Below are positions 37,701-50,403 of a stretch of DNA of 64,000 nt, one piece after another. How positions within the stretch are numbered: position 1 is the stretch's first letter; each line of letters opens with the position of its first letter. The notes under the pieces are model-generated. The model searched no databases and was not told the origin of the DNA. It was given only the letters and a program-made list of their open reading frames with translations. The position numbers were made by a program, and so were the translations under genes. Location of the stretch: assembly GCA_019914945.1 (NCBI GenBank), contig CM034099.1, positions 5,084,001-5,148,000 of the forward strand. Reading direction: 5' to 3'. The stretch is from Typha latifolia (lineage: Eukaryota; Streptophyta; Magnoliopsida; Poales; Typhaceae).

Positions 37701-40700
37701 CGGTTTAGTTCCCAACATCCTCCATCTTTGTCAGTTAGTCTTCTTCTTCGTGGCGATAGTAATGGCACGTCGGGCACATAATAGTGACGGCAAACGTTGC
37801 CGGGGTGATGAACGACATGACGTCGCACACGTACACTTGCATGAAGAATATGGTGATGCGAACCGTGTCAGATTGGATCACATCAATGGGAGATTGGACT
37901 CAATGGATTGAGTCTAGTTATTTTATCTGCTTATTTGCTTTAATTAGTCTTATTAGGTTAGAATTTATTAGTTAACTAATTCAGCTATGCGCAGTTTTGA
38001 GAGAATATTCAAAGGATATTCCATATACGACTGAATATTACGAAACCACTTGGAGAAGATCGAAGACGTCATGATATGCAACTTTCATATTCAAAATTTC
38101 TCCAGATTCGGACTTATCTGTGGCAGAATGAAGAATCAATCCGAGAAGGATAAGAAAGACTGATTTAGCTAAGTCATGTTTATCTCTTATGTAAGCACTT
38201 AAAGCAAGTCTAGTTAAGTCATGTAAGCTATCTAAGTCAAGTTCAATTGAGTCATATAAGTATTTGATGCAAGTCCTAATTTGAGTCGTATAAACCTTTA
38301 GGGCTAGTCCAAGGGGCTCATTATATAAAGGACCTCTATATATAAAGGATCTGAGCTTCTTTGTTTAGGCATGAATTAAATGGAAGGAATATTGAGTTAA
38401 GTTAAGTTAAGTTTATTTACCTTGCATTACTTATCGTCTTTATCTTTTACCGTAGTCATTAGATTGTCGTTATCTTTCTAGGAGTAGATCTAAGTTAGAA
38501 ACTCTAATTCTACTTCCAACCTATAGCCACAATCACCCTCCAGTAGCCACCCTATCCTACGTCCATTCACTACCACCGTTGGCCGTCCGCTACCCTCCAA
38601 CAACCACCGCAACGTTGTATATTTACTATTCTGCCTTGTTCTGACTTTGCTCTATTATTTTAATTATATCTTTCTATCTAGACATTCGATTAATGTGAAA
38701 CCAAAGCCGTTAGAACATTATCTCGTGAGGCTACTACCACCTAAATTTTTATAATCATCCTATGAGCGGATCGTTCCAGATCTGGTCTGTAACACACGGT
38801 GGTGGCGATGACGAAGAACGTGGCGGCGAAGCTGGGGTGGGATCTTGGTGAACCGTGTGTCGCTAGAGATCTACAGAGTGGGTGCATCTTGGTGAAACTG
38901 CTGACGACTAACACCATCACAGCGGCGTAGCACGAGATTATGCTGCTTGTTGGCATGGTGATGAAGGTCGCCTAGGCCGATGCGTTCATCAGTCCATAAA
39001 GGCCAGTAAGCTTCCTTTCTTTGGATCTCAATGGAGATCTGGATTTGGATCTCAACGTCTCGTGATAAGCTTTGTTTCTTTGGTCTTGAATTGGGTAAAG
39101 TTGGGGTTTTTGGTGTTTGATCTGGGAAGAGAGACGAATAAGATCCATTTAGATGTAAGGTTCTGAATTGGATCCATCTGGATTTGTATACTTTGGTCTT
39201 CAGATCTGTTTTGAATTGGGTAAAGTTCTTCGAGCTTTGAGCCGGGCTTTTAGGTCTGCCGACGGGCGGGCAAAGGGCTGCCCGTGCCACCTATTGGCAA
39301 TTCAGGTTGGGGCCGGGCCGGGCCGGGTTGAGTTAGGTTGGGCATGGGCAGATTGGGCCATATAATCACCTTTAGCCCAATGTCCTCATGATGCACTCCA
39401 ACCTGACTCGATTTGCATCAACATAATAAAAATAAATTTATAATCTAATGTTTATGATATTTTTTCTTTTACACTAAATAAATAAAATTCAACATAGAAA
39501 GTATAAATGTTAATAATTTAATATTCCATGAAAAAGTACATTTTAAAAGTATTATTATTATTAAATATTGTTTTTCTATCTATATACTTAAATATATAAA
39601 TATTGATGACACTTAATAATATAATATTTAATTGGTCTAATTATAAGTATCTTATTATAAAATAGTTTTTATGTACTAATAACATTAGAAGTATAATACT
39701 AATAAACTAATATGTTATCAAGTAAAATATTTATTCAAATATAAAATAATACATTTACTATTAAATGATCTATTAACTTAATTAAATCCTTTTTCTTTCT
39801 TTAAATAATAAAATAAGAAATTTGGGAAAAAATAAATTGATGAATGTGCAAATATTTTATTATTAGTAATCTATGTTTAAAAATACATTTTCCATGTAGA
39901 ATAAAAATTTATTTTTATCGACTATAAAATATTATAATATTTATAATATTTTTTTATATAGCCATTGCATATGTACCGATGAGATATAAAGCAATGCATA
40001 CCTAGTGGTTGCTCCCTAGCATTGCATACATAATGCTCATGCCTTTGCATTGTATATCTATCGCCCTAACTTTGTATACCAAGCACCTTGGCATTGCATA
40101 TCTAATAGTATTATATAGCTAGCACCGTAGCATTGCGTACCTAATTCCCCACCCTTGCATTGCATACTTAGCTCCCCACCCTTGCATTGCATAACCTAGC
40201 TCCCCACCCTTGCATTGCATACCTAGCTCCTCACCTTGCATTGCATACCTAGCTCCTCACCTTTGCATTGCATACCTAGCTCCTCGCCTTTGCATTGCAT
40301 ACCTAGCTCCCCGCCCTTGCATTGCATACCTAGCTATACCATCAAGCTACTTTATATAAGTATACCATCAAGCTACTTTATATCAAATCAAAGGGTATTT
40401 TAGTAATTTTTTCTCTACTTTTGTATTGTATCACATCACAGATAATTATTATACTCTTATTTTATAATAGAAGTGAACACATGAATAGTTATTCCTAAAA
40501 TTAATTCGTCATTTTGATAATAACTAACAAGAATTGCTATTACTATTTCAACCCTATTCTAGATGTGAATGAGGATTAAATTCTATGTTCACTATTATTT
40601 TGGAACAAGGATTTAATAATTTTTTTTAATGTGATATAAAATAAAAGAAAATATGAGAAAAATATTTTTTATTAAATTATGATGAATACCCTTTGATTTG

Positions 40701-43524
40701 ATATAAAATAGATTGATGATATAGACATCAAGAGTAAATTAATAATTGAGTTAGTATGTAGTATACGATATAATTTTGATGAATAATATTTATATTATAG
40801 AATAAGGCTATTATGATATTTAGCTATTATTATGGAATGGGAGATTATATTCCATAATAAGGAAAAAGTTATCTCTGAAGTGAGCAAGCTTATTTATTTG
40901 ATATTCCTCAAGCAATATTGAAAATATTCCTAATTAATAATCCATTCTCTCTCGAGGAATGGATTTAGAAAACTAAGAACACACTAGGTTCTATAAAAAA
41001 CCTGTAAAAAACTGCATAAATCATGCTAGTACATCTCTGTCACTACATCAATTCATGGCATCTATTATGAGGCCAATAAGGTATGAACATGAGTAAAATA
41101 TGAATATATCAATTATCTCACCCATGAAAACAGGTGTGTTCATGCCATTTGCTATATCCGTAATGTTATCTGGGCAAGTTTGGCATCTGTGCTATGTGAC
41201 AAAACATTAATTTTGATTGTTGAATGTGTTGACATCTCATCCATCCAAATATCTGTCCATTAAGTGCTATTTTTCTCATTATTTACATGCATTCTTTGGC
41301 AGGTAGTTGGCTGTCTGGTTGAGCATGAAAACAAGGTTTTGCTATGCAAAAGGAAGATCGAACCATCTTATGGACTTTGGTGATTATCTTTTCTTTTATC
41401 TTTATCCTTCCTTGATTATTGGAAGTTATTTTTGTTCAATTTTCCTTTGGTCGGCAGATACTCAATAAACTGTTGGTTGACTTGTTTTCTTCTTGAGCTG
41501 CTATAAATTATAATGTGGGTCTCATCTGAACCATTTTGACTAACTGTTAAGTTGACATGCATCTAACAGTTTTGCACAATTCAAGATAAGAAACATTTCA
41601 TCGCCCTCTCTAAAATGAGTTCTGTGCTCTAGCAAGTCAACCTGAAATTCCTGATGGTACCACTTCTATTACAAATCTCTACATCTTGTTTACATTGCCT
41701 AATTTTGATTCTTCACTATGGGCTGCACGACTTTTCTAGAGAATTTACATCCTGCCAACAAAGACCGAATAGATAAAATGCATGTAGGTGAAGTTACATT
41801 ATTTACTTCCTTCTTATATCATCTATACTGATTTCTACCAGTTCAGTCTATCTTCATCATGGAACTACCTGTGTTTGAAATGTTTTCATTATTATCACAT
41901 TTCCCAGATTGATACTTGAAATGAGGTACTTCATTACAGAGCTAAAAAGAGAGGTGCATTCTTACACCTTAAAAGGGGCAAAAAATATAGGCAAGATATT
42001 GATTGATTTCTTGTTAGCATTGATTCCTTCTCAAGCATCAACAGCACAGCTCTTCTCAAAAGCAATCTGCTGACAGTATGATCTTTTAGTGCAAACATAT
42101 AGTAACATCTTTTATAAGCGCACTTCATAGTTCATACCAAAAGATGAATTGAAAATCCTTAATTTAGTCTTTAAAGGTATAAGCTTGCATTTCTTTTTTC
42201 TTTTTTGTTGCCACAATGCTAATAAATTTGTCATGTGTCAGTATAGTCAGTAGGACATGCCAACTTGTTATTTCTCAGTGCCATGCAACAAGTTGATTCT
42301 TATTTTATACATTATATGTTAAATAGGTCTATTTAGATATCGGTCTAGCTGGTCTACATTGTTTACAAGCAGCAGTTGTACAGGACTCTTCCTGCTGGTT
42401 ACTTGGAGGTAGGGGAGTCAGCTGCAGAAGGAGCAGCCAGGGAAACCTTGGAAGAAGCATGTGCAGAAGTCGAAATACTTTCACCTTTTGCTCAGTTAGA
42501 TATTCCTCGCATTGGCCAGGTGAGATAGCATAGTTCTGTCAGAAAATAAATTTGATTACTTGTCTAACTATGAGTGGAGCTCTTGATGTGTTTCCAATCT
42601 GATATGCAGTACAGAGTTACATCATTTTTCGAGCAAGACTGAAGACACCCAATTTTTCACCGGGTCCTGAGTCCCTAGAATGTCAACTTTTTGCACTTGA
42701 TGATATACCATTTCAATCTCTGGCATTTTCATCAATCATCGTTACCTTGAAGATGGTACCTAGAATCTTACTTCGGTACCCATTGTCTTTGTTTTTCCTT
42801 TAGTTAGGATACTCAAATTTTGTTTATTTGTTTGTTCTTTTTCTTAGCTGGAAGTAAAAATATAATCTACTTGGTGTCTGACTAATTTTTGAAGTTAGCA
42901 AATTAAAACTATTTTTAATTTTTGTTTTCTATGGTTGCAGTACATTGAAGATATCAAGGCTGGAAACCTCAAGTTTCACTATTGCACCATAAACAAGAGG
43001 TACATTTCGTTTATGCACTTTTGGTCTTTAAACCTACTTTTACCTTCTATAGGGTGTTATGCTGCTCAAACTCGTCAATTAACACAAATCTACAGTTTCA
43101 CATTACTAAAAAGTTATGTGATATTGCGTGATCTTGAGTATAAGATATTGCATGATGCCAGCCAGACGAGCTGGCTTAACCACATGTCAAGCACTGCTAA
43201 ACGACTCATCCATGTACACCTCAACATTTATTCAGTAGGTCAGTTGGAGAACTTGTGATTGTGGTAGGAAATACAGGTGATAGATTTCGTCATTTTTGAT
43301 ACACTCTTGTAATAGCCTGCTGCTGTCCATCTTTTCTGAATACAGTTGTTCCTTAATTGCATAGTTTTATTTCCTTTCCTCTAAAATCAAATAAGTTTAC
43401 TCCAGCAGAGGCTTGTCCGGCATTCTCAGTTTACCTCATAAGAGATCTTACTTTGTTTGACAGACCAGGTGCAAGCCCATCTGATCTCCGTGGTTTTGAT
43501 GTGGACTACTATCTGCATTCTTGA
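34753..43524 (+). CDS. NUDT23: Nudix hydrolase 23, chloroplast (FAD pyrophosphatase type)
   Basis: Seven exons: 34753-35013, 35831-35962, 41303-41379, 42384-42519, 42615-42755, 42941-42999 and 43464-43524, joining in frame to 288 residues. Residues 1-65 are Ser/Leu/Pro-rich like a plastid transit peptide. A zinc ribbon follows (Cys96, Cys99, Cys118, Cys121; FCQACGNP and CTVCG). The Nudix domain starts at [17 protein letters not shown]. Its box runs from Gly162 (GYLEVGE) through RETLEE at 176-181. The last box glycine position reads Cys183. The order zinc ribbon, Nudix, then SPFAQLDIP and a C-terminal [12 protein letters not shown] fits plant NUDT23, described as hydrolysing FAD to FMN and AMP in plastids, with roles in flavin balance. 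Intron 2 is 5.3 kb because of nested repeats. No disabling change was seen. Confidence 0.88.
37424..39374. mobile_element. hAT-type DNA transposon, non-autonomous
   Basis: Terminal inverted repeats are TAGAGGTGATTAT at the left and, reversed, TAAAGGTGATTATATGG at the right. The flanks are ACCCAATG (37416-37423) and GCCCAATG (39375-39382), an 8 bp duplication with one mismatch, as expected for hAT. The related fragment at about 23466 has a single GCCTAATG, consistent with the empty site. Subterminal regions are GC-rich (GGCCGGGC repeats). The interior was taken over by an LTR copy (about 37854-38796); no transposase was seen. Confidence 0.75.
37854..38796 (+). repeat. LTR copy nested inside the hAT element
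   Basis: It starts TGATGCGAACCGTGTCAG and ends near GGTCTGTAACACA. It matches, in opposite orientation, 58822-59638 (GACTCAATGGATTGAGTC, GGATCGTTCCAGATCTGG). Internal-type sequence seems to follow to about 39000. Confidence 0.65.
39961..40340 (+). repeat. Minisatellite, 26-28 bp unit, in NUDT23 intron 2
   Basis: From 40141 to 40335 about seven units of consensus CCTAGCTCCYCACCYTTGCATTGCATA lie head to tail. Degenerate relatives carrying GCATTGCATA extend back to about 39961. Confidence 0.9.
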
Positions 43525-44575
43525 GAAAGTCGCATTCTTTTCCTTCTGAAACATTGGAAATCATTCAGAGATTGGTGGAAAATATATGCTGTTATATTCT
43601 TTCTCAAAGAAGAAAAGAAAAAAAATTTATGCTGCTATGTTGGATGCTGAAGAATATTTCAAAATTGATGCTGATATGAAGTCTCCATCAGGCTCTTGTG
43701 TTTCTCTTCTGTTAACTTGCATTTTAGCAAATTGAATTTCTCTTTTGTGCATTATTAAGTGGTGCCTTCTCTTGTAGCAGAACATCAAAGTAGAGATAAG
43801 CAATTCGTTTGCCAATCAAGATGATCACTATAATTTATTTTTTTGTTGAACAACCCTTGTTTCTCTTTTTTAATCTTACTTCTGGTGCGAAGTCAAAAAG
43901 GTCTCAATCTTTATTAAATTCAGAAGTTCTAAATCATTCAGTGGATAAATCTCTTGCTAATGGCCAGGGTGTATACAGCCTTCTTGTTGGTGAGATATTG
44001 TGCCTTGAAAGCGACCACAGTTTCACTCTCACTGGAAAATTGCTCTCAAGTGTTTAGACCACAATGTTCGTTGCACCAAGTCACCAATAGGATAATGCAC
44101 CAAGTCGCCAATAGGATAATGCACTAAGTTGCTCTCAAATGTGCAGCATCATTTTAATTAAGGTACGATTAAATTTTCACTTCTCTCCAAAAAAAAAATG
44201 TTTGAAAAATATTCATTGCATCAAGTCTGAGCGAGGCACCTATTGGAAAACTAGAACACGGCCTTACCATTTACTTTCAATCTCTTCCATTAACCTTCAG
44301 TTTCCTTGAACTGCCGGTTTTCTTGATTGCAAATCCAACCACTAAATCAATTATGAACTGAAAAGAATACACAAATCCAATGTTAATACTTTCATGTCAT
44401 GTCTCCTTGCAGCACTGGAAGGAACATAGATATCTTAAACTCTGACGAGGTAAATAAGCTAATAAGCATAACCTCAACGGTGCATATAAGCTACAGACAC
44501 ACCCTCACATTGAGTAAAAAGCACCTAACAGATTTATGTGACATTATGAAAACAAATTTGGAGGATAACATATCC
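43525..44575. other. Convergent intergenic region, NUDT23 to UGPase 3' end
   Basis: It carries the 3' flanks of both genes. A short direct duplication, CACCAAGTCRCCAATAGGATAATG, occurs twice at about 44077-44126. Nothing else was recognised. Confidence 0.55.
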
Positions 44576-46819
<2,244 letters not shown>

Positions 46820-47576
46820 CTAGATCAAGAGAAAAACCAAATATGTTAGGTTTTGTAATTGGCAAATTCATGGCTAAACAAGTTATTCATGATCTTCCCT
46901 AGTTTATTGTGTATGAGTTGCAGCAGAATGTTTATCAAAAGATGAACATAAAAAAGAAGCTGAGTTTCCCAAAGTGTTCAAATGGATGAACAATGCTGAA
47001 TGAACAGTATGTCCACACGTGCTTTGAATGACTTTTACCTGAGAGATCGGACTTAAATTTCCTTTGCATGGAATGCTCAGGGATTTGAATGGGCTTCCTG
47101 CCGTTTGAGTGCATTGGTGAATTGAAGATGAATTTCAAGTCTTGGTTGATATACTTTTAGGTTAACTTACTTAAAAGGAAAGAGTTGTTAGAGGGTTTGG
47201 GTGACTTTCAAAAGCCGTCATACACTATTGGAGAAGATAAAAAAAGGAGTCCTTTATCATTGTGAAAGTAGAGGTGCTACTTAAAGTTTTCATCTTGGTA
47301 GAGTTCCAAGAGAAGTAATGATTGTGATTATTGCTATCTTGAGAGTCATAGAGGCAAAGTACTAACATCGAGGGTGATTGAGGTTACAAACCAAACATGG
47401 GAAGCAATTCATTAAGAGGGAGTCGAGCTAGTTATAAGAGATATAATTGTGGGTAAGGATGGCATCGACACTTGCCATGTTGATACTTGCCGGGCCGATA
47501 GAATATTGGCGCATGGCACAAGCTAGGGTGTGTTATTATCCGACTATCGGAGTTGAGTCAGTCAAGCCGTGTCAAG
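46820..47576. other. Breakpoint region upstream of UGPase fragment
   Basis: No UGPase exon is recognisable. From about 47150 the sequence resembles degenerate retroelement-type DNA leading to the hAT insertion. It ends in the target duplication GTGTCAAG (47569-47576). Confidence 0.5.
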
Positions 47577-48750
47577 TAGGGGTGTAAACGAGCCGAGCCT
47601 GAGCGAGCCGGCTCAAGCTCGGCTCAAAATGAATTTCGAGCCTTATAATTGGGCTCAGCTCAAGTCGAGCTCGGCCCGAGTTGGGCTAGACCAAGTCCGA
47701 GCCAAGCTCGAGCCTGAAATGAGCCTATTATCAAGCCTCATTCAAGTTGAGCTGGATCGAGCTGGACCGAGCCAGATCAAGCCCAAACCGAGCACTGCGA
47801 TAGCTTGAGGAGGATGAGGTGGCCGACATTTTGAGGAGGAGATGAGGAGGCGGAGCTTGGCGAAGGAGGACGAGGTGGCCAGCACCGCGGCAGCTTGAGG
47901 AGGACGAGCTCATGAGCATCGGTGCCGAATGCATCCACCTCTCCTTGAGGAGGATGAGCTCACGAGCTTGAGGAGGACGTTGGCAATGCATCTAGCAACC
48001 CCTCGTCCAGCTTCAACGGCGGCGTCGCCTCACACCTCTCCTTCACCTCATTCCATAGCCGAATGCATCCACCTCTCCTTTGCCTCGTTCAGCGGCGGCG
48101 TCGCCTCTCCTAGCTTCCGGGCCGGAGCTATTCCGTTCGCAAGGCTATAGTATGTTCCATAGTAGAAGCACCTCTCCTTCACCTCGTTCCATAGAATTTG
48201 GGTTTCGGATGCTCGACAGCTAGTGCAATCCACAGCTCGAGGCCTAATCGAGTGCAATTTCGAGATGGTGACGTGTTACACTTATTTGGATCACATACCT
48301 CACTATCTGCCACATGTTTTTTACCAGTTTACCCTTAGAAGAACAATGGAGAACTAGAGATTGGACGGGCAATGCCAGCAAAGTGCCAGCTAGCAAATTT
48401 TGGGCCCCACAACAAGCCCTCCTAGCACTCGCCCCGAGGGGGAATTGCACGTGACCCATTGCCTGCCTCATCCTTGCTCGCCCCAGAATCTCCTGATGGT
48501 CTAATCCCAGCCGTTCATTTGTCTTGACTAATTAGGATTTAGGACTCGCAGCCAAGTAGCAATACCTATCGAGCCTATCAAGCCGAGCCTGAGCGAGTCG
48601 ACTCCAACTCAAGCTCGGCTCGGTATTAATTTTGAGCCGGTTTTGACGGCTCGGGCTCGGCTCATTTCTAACTGAGTCGAGCTGAACTCGAGCTTCAGCT
48701 GAGCCGAGCCTGAGCCGAGCTCGAGCTGCTCGTTTATTTTGACAGCCCTA
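47577..48750. mobile_element. hAT-type non-autonomous element, 1174 bp
   Basis: It is flanked by a perfect 8 bp duplication, GTGTCAAG, at 47569-47576 and 48751-48758. Ends are TAGGGGTGT at the left and, reversed, TAGGGCTGT at the right. Both subterminal regions are packed with GAGCCGAGC/GCTCGGCTC motifs in inverted orientation. The middle (47800-48500) is GC-rich with CACCTCTCC repeats and encodes no transposase. The 8 bp duplication and TAGGG-type ends identify hAT. Confidence 0.85.
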
Positions 48751-48758
48751 GTGTCAAG

Positions 48759-49290
48759 TTAAATTAGTTAGTTAGCTTTATCTTATTATTTTAAATTTTA
48801 AATAAATTAGATAATCTGCATTTAGGTCCAATCCTTTATAATTTTTACTCCTATAAATAGGAGTAAACATGTATTGATAATAATCATTGAATGAATCTAA
48901 GTTTAGTCAAATTATTTTTTTCGTCGTTATTTTTTAATGCAGCCATTAGATCGCATTTATCTTTCTAGGAGTAGATCATAGCCATAGAAATATTCTGAAC
49001 TCTCAAACCCTAGCCACATCCTTCCACTAGCAATCACCCTACTTTACGGCCGTCCACTACCATTGGTCGTTCGCCACCATTCGACAATAGCTGCAACATC
49101 GAATATTTACAGTTCTGCCCCGTTTTTACCTTGTTCTACTATTTTAACCATAATTTCCATCCGATCCCCGATTGACTTCATTTCAAAGCCATTATATCTA
49201 AGACTTCCGAGGTTTCTACCCATAAAACTCTCAGCATCATCCTGCGAATGGATCGTTCCAGATCTAGTTTGTAAAACTAGAATCAGAGCT
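48759..49290 (+). repeat. LTR copy (part) with primer-site remnant
   Basis: It matches 58822-59638 reversed: TTAGTTAGCTTTATCTT, a TATAAATAGGAGTAAACATG promoter-like block and GGATCGTTCCAGATCTAG. It ends near 49271, followed by AATCAGAGCTAAC, which resembles the tRNA-iMet primer site TGGTATCAGAGC. The hAT at 47577-48750 sits in its 5' part. Confidence 0.6.
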
Positions 49291-50150
49291 AACATTTCTC
49301 GGACAACAATGAAAATGCGATCCAAAGCTAACCAATGGAAATCACGACCATGGAGGACCAAGAATTCATCTCCATCGTTATGGAGGTTTCGTCGGCACCA
49401 TCAGCAACCATTGGTGACGAGCCTCTAGTGTGTGCGAAGACATTAATATAGTCTGTGGACTCATTGAGAGATGGCTTTGAAAGTACCACCCCCCAACGAC
49501 GAGGCAAATCTAAGCCATGAGGGAGGGAATCAATTGGGCGAAATTGCAGCCTCGAGGACAACTGATGGAACAAACCAGTAGACCTGCATCAGCTAATTGA
49601 GTTGTATCTGCATGTAGACCCATGTGCCTACGAGCACAACATAAATTGAAAAATCCTACTTGTGTACTAGTCACCTTCGGATAGGATGTCGAAAGCGTAG
49701 TGAATTGTTATGTGACATGATTCGAACTAGTGATATGATTCAGACTTTACCGAGTCGTCTCGAGCATGGATACACCTTATGAAAATCTTTTCTTATTGTG
49801 TTTAGTTATTTATTTCTAAAAAATAAGGATTCTGCATATCGCGTTCAAACGCGGAAGGGGTGCGTTCAAACGCCTACAGGCATTCACATCAATAAAGAAT
49901 GCAATTTGTGCGTTCGAACGCGCAGACCCTGTTCGAACACCTGCGTGCGAACGCCTGCATATGTTCGCATTGATAGAAAACGTGAAATACGCATTCGAAA
50001 GCGTTCAACCCCGTTCGAACGCGATCGGCAAAAATTTACTATTTCTAAGGTTAATAATTATCATTTTTGGCTTGTTTGGTTAACCTCTTAAAACATGGAT
50101 GGCAATCAAAAAGATTATGATGAATAAATATTGAGTTCTATCCCTTCTCG
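49291..50150. other. Retroelement internal/leader region with TTCGAACG cluster
   Basis: 49291-49640 looks like 5' internal sequence of the LTR family, with no intact frame. 49838-50025 holds a cluster of GTTCGAACGC-like motifs. From about 50100 the leader of the gypsy fragment follows. Confidence 0.45.
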
Positions 50151-50403
50151 TCTCTCTACCCTAATCTCCCCTTCTCTTTCGTTCAAGCCCTAGCCATGCG
50201 CCATCTTGACGTCGATGATCTTCTAATCTCCCTCGTCTGTCGAGTCCTTCCTCCTCATTGGGATCTCAGCCCTTTCTCCTTCATCCTTATCCCTTAAAGA
50301 CCACAAACCATCCACCCTCATTGCCATTATCATCCCTAACCTTATCATCATCACTACCCGTCACCACCATCATCACTCCCATTTTTGCGTATTTTCGTCC
50401 TAG

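Larger units (their letters stand above)
36720..39421 (-). mobile_element. LTR-type repeat in NUDT23 intron 2, interrupted by a hAT element
   Basis: On the minus strand it begins TGATGCAAATCGAGTCAGG at 39421. It resembles copies at 58822-59638 (minus) and 48759-49270 (plus), with matching GATCAGAGAGGG-like, GTGGCGGTTGT-like and AGGAGTAGATC-like blocks. Its far limit near 36720 is uncertain and no clean target duplication was identified. A second element (37424-39374) splits it. Confidence 0.6.

Noticed and set aside
38741..39290. Minus-strand frames of 71 and 139 codons
   Set aside because: They lie inside the LTR/hAT nest of NUDT23 intron 2 and contain only repeat-derived sequence.
40141..40335. 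CRISPR-like regular repeats
   Set aside because: Units are contiguous without unique spacers and sit in a plant intron; it is a minisatellite.
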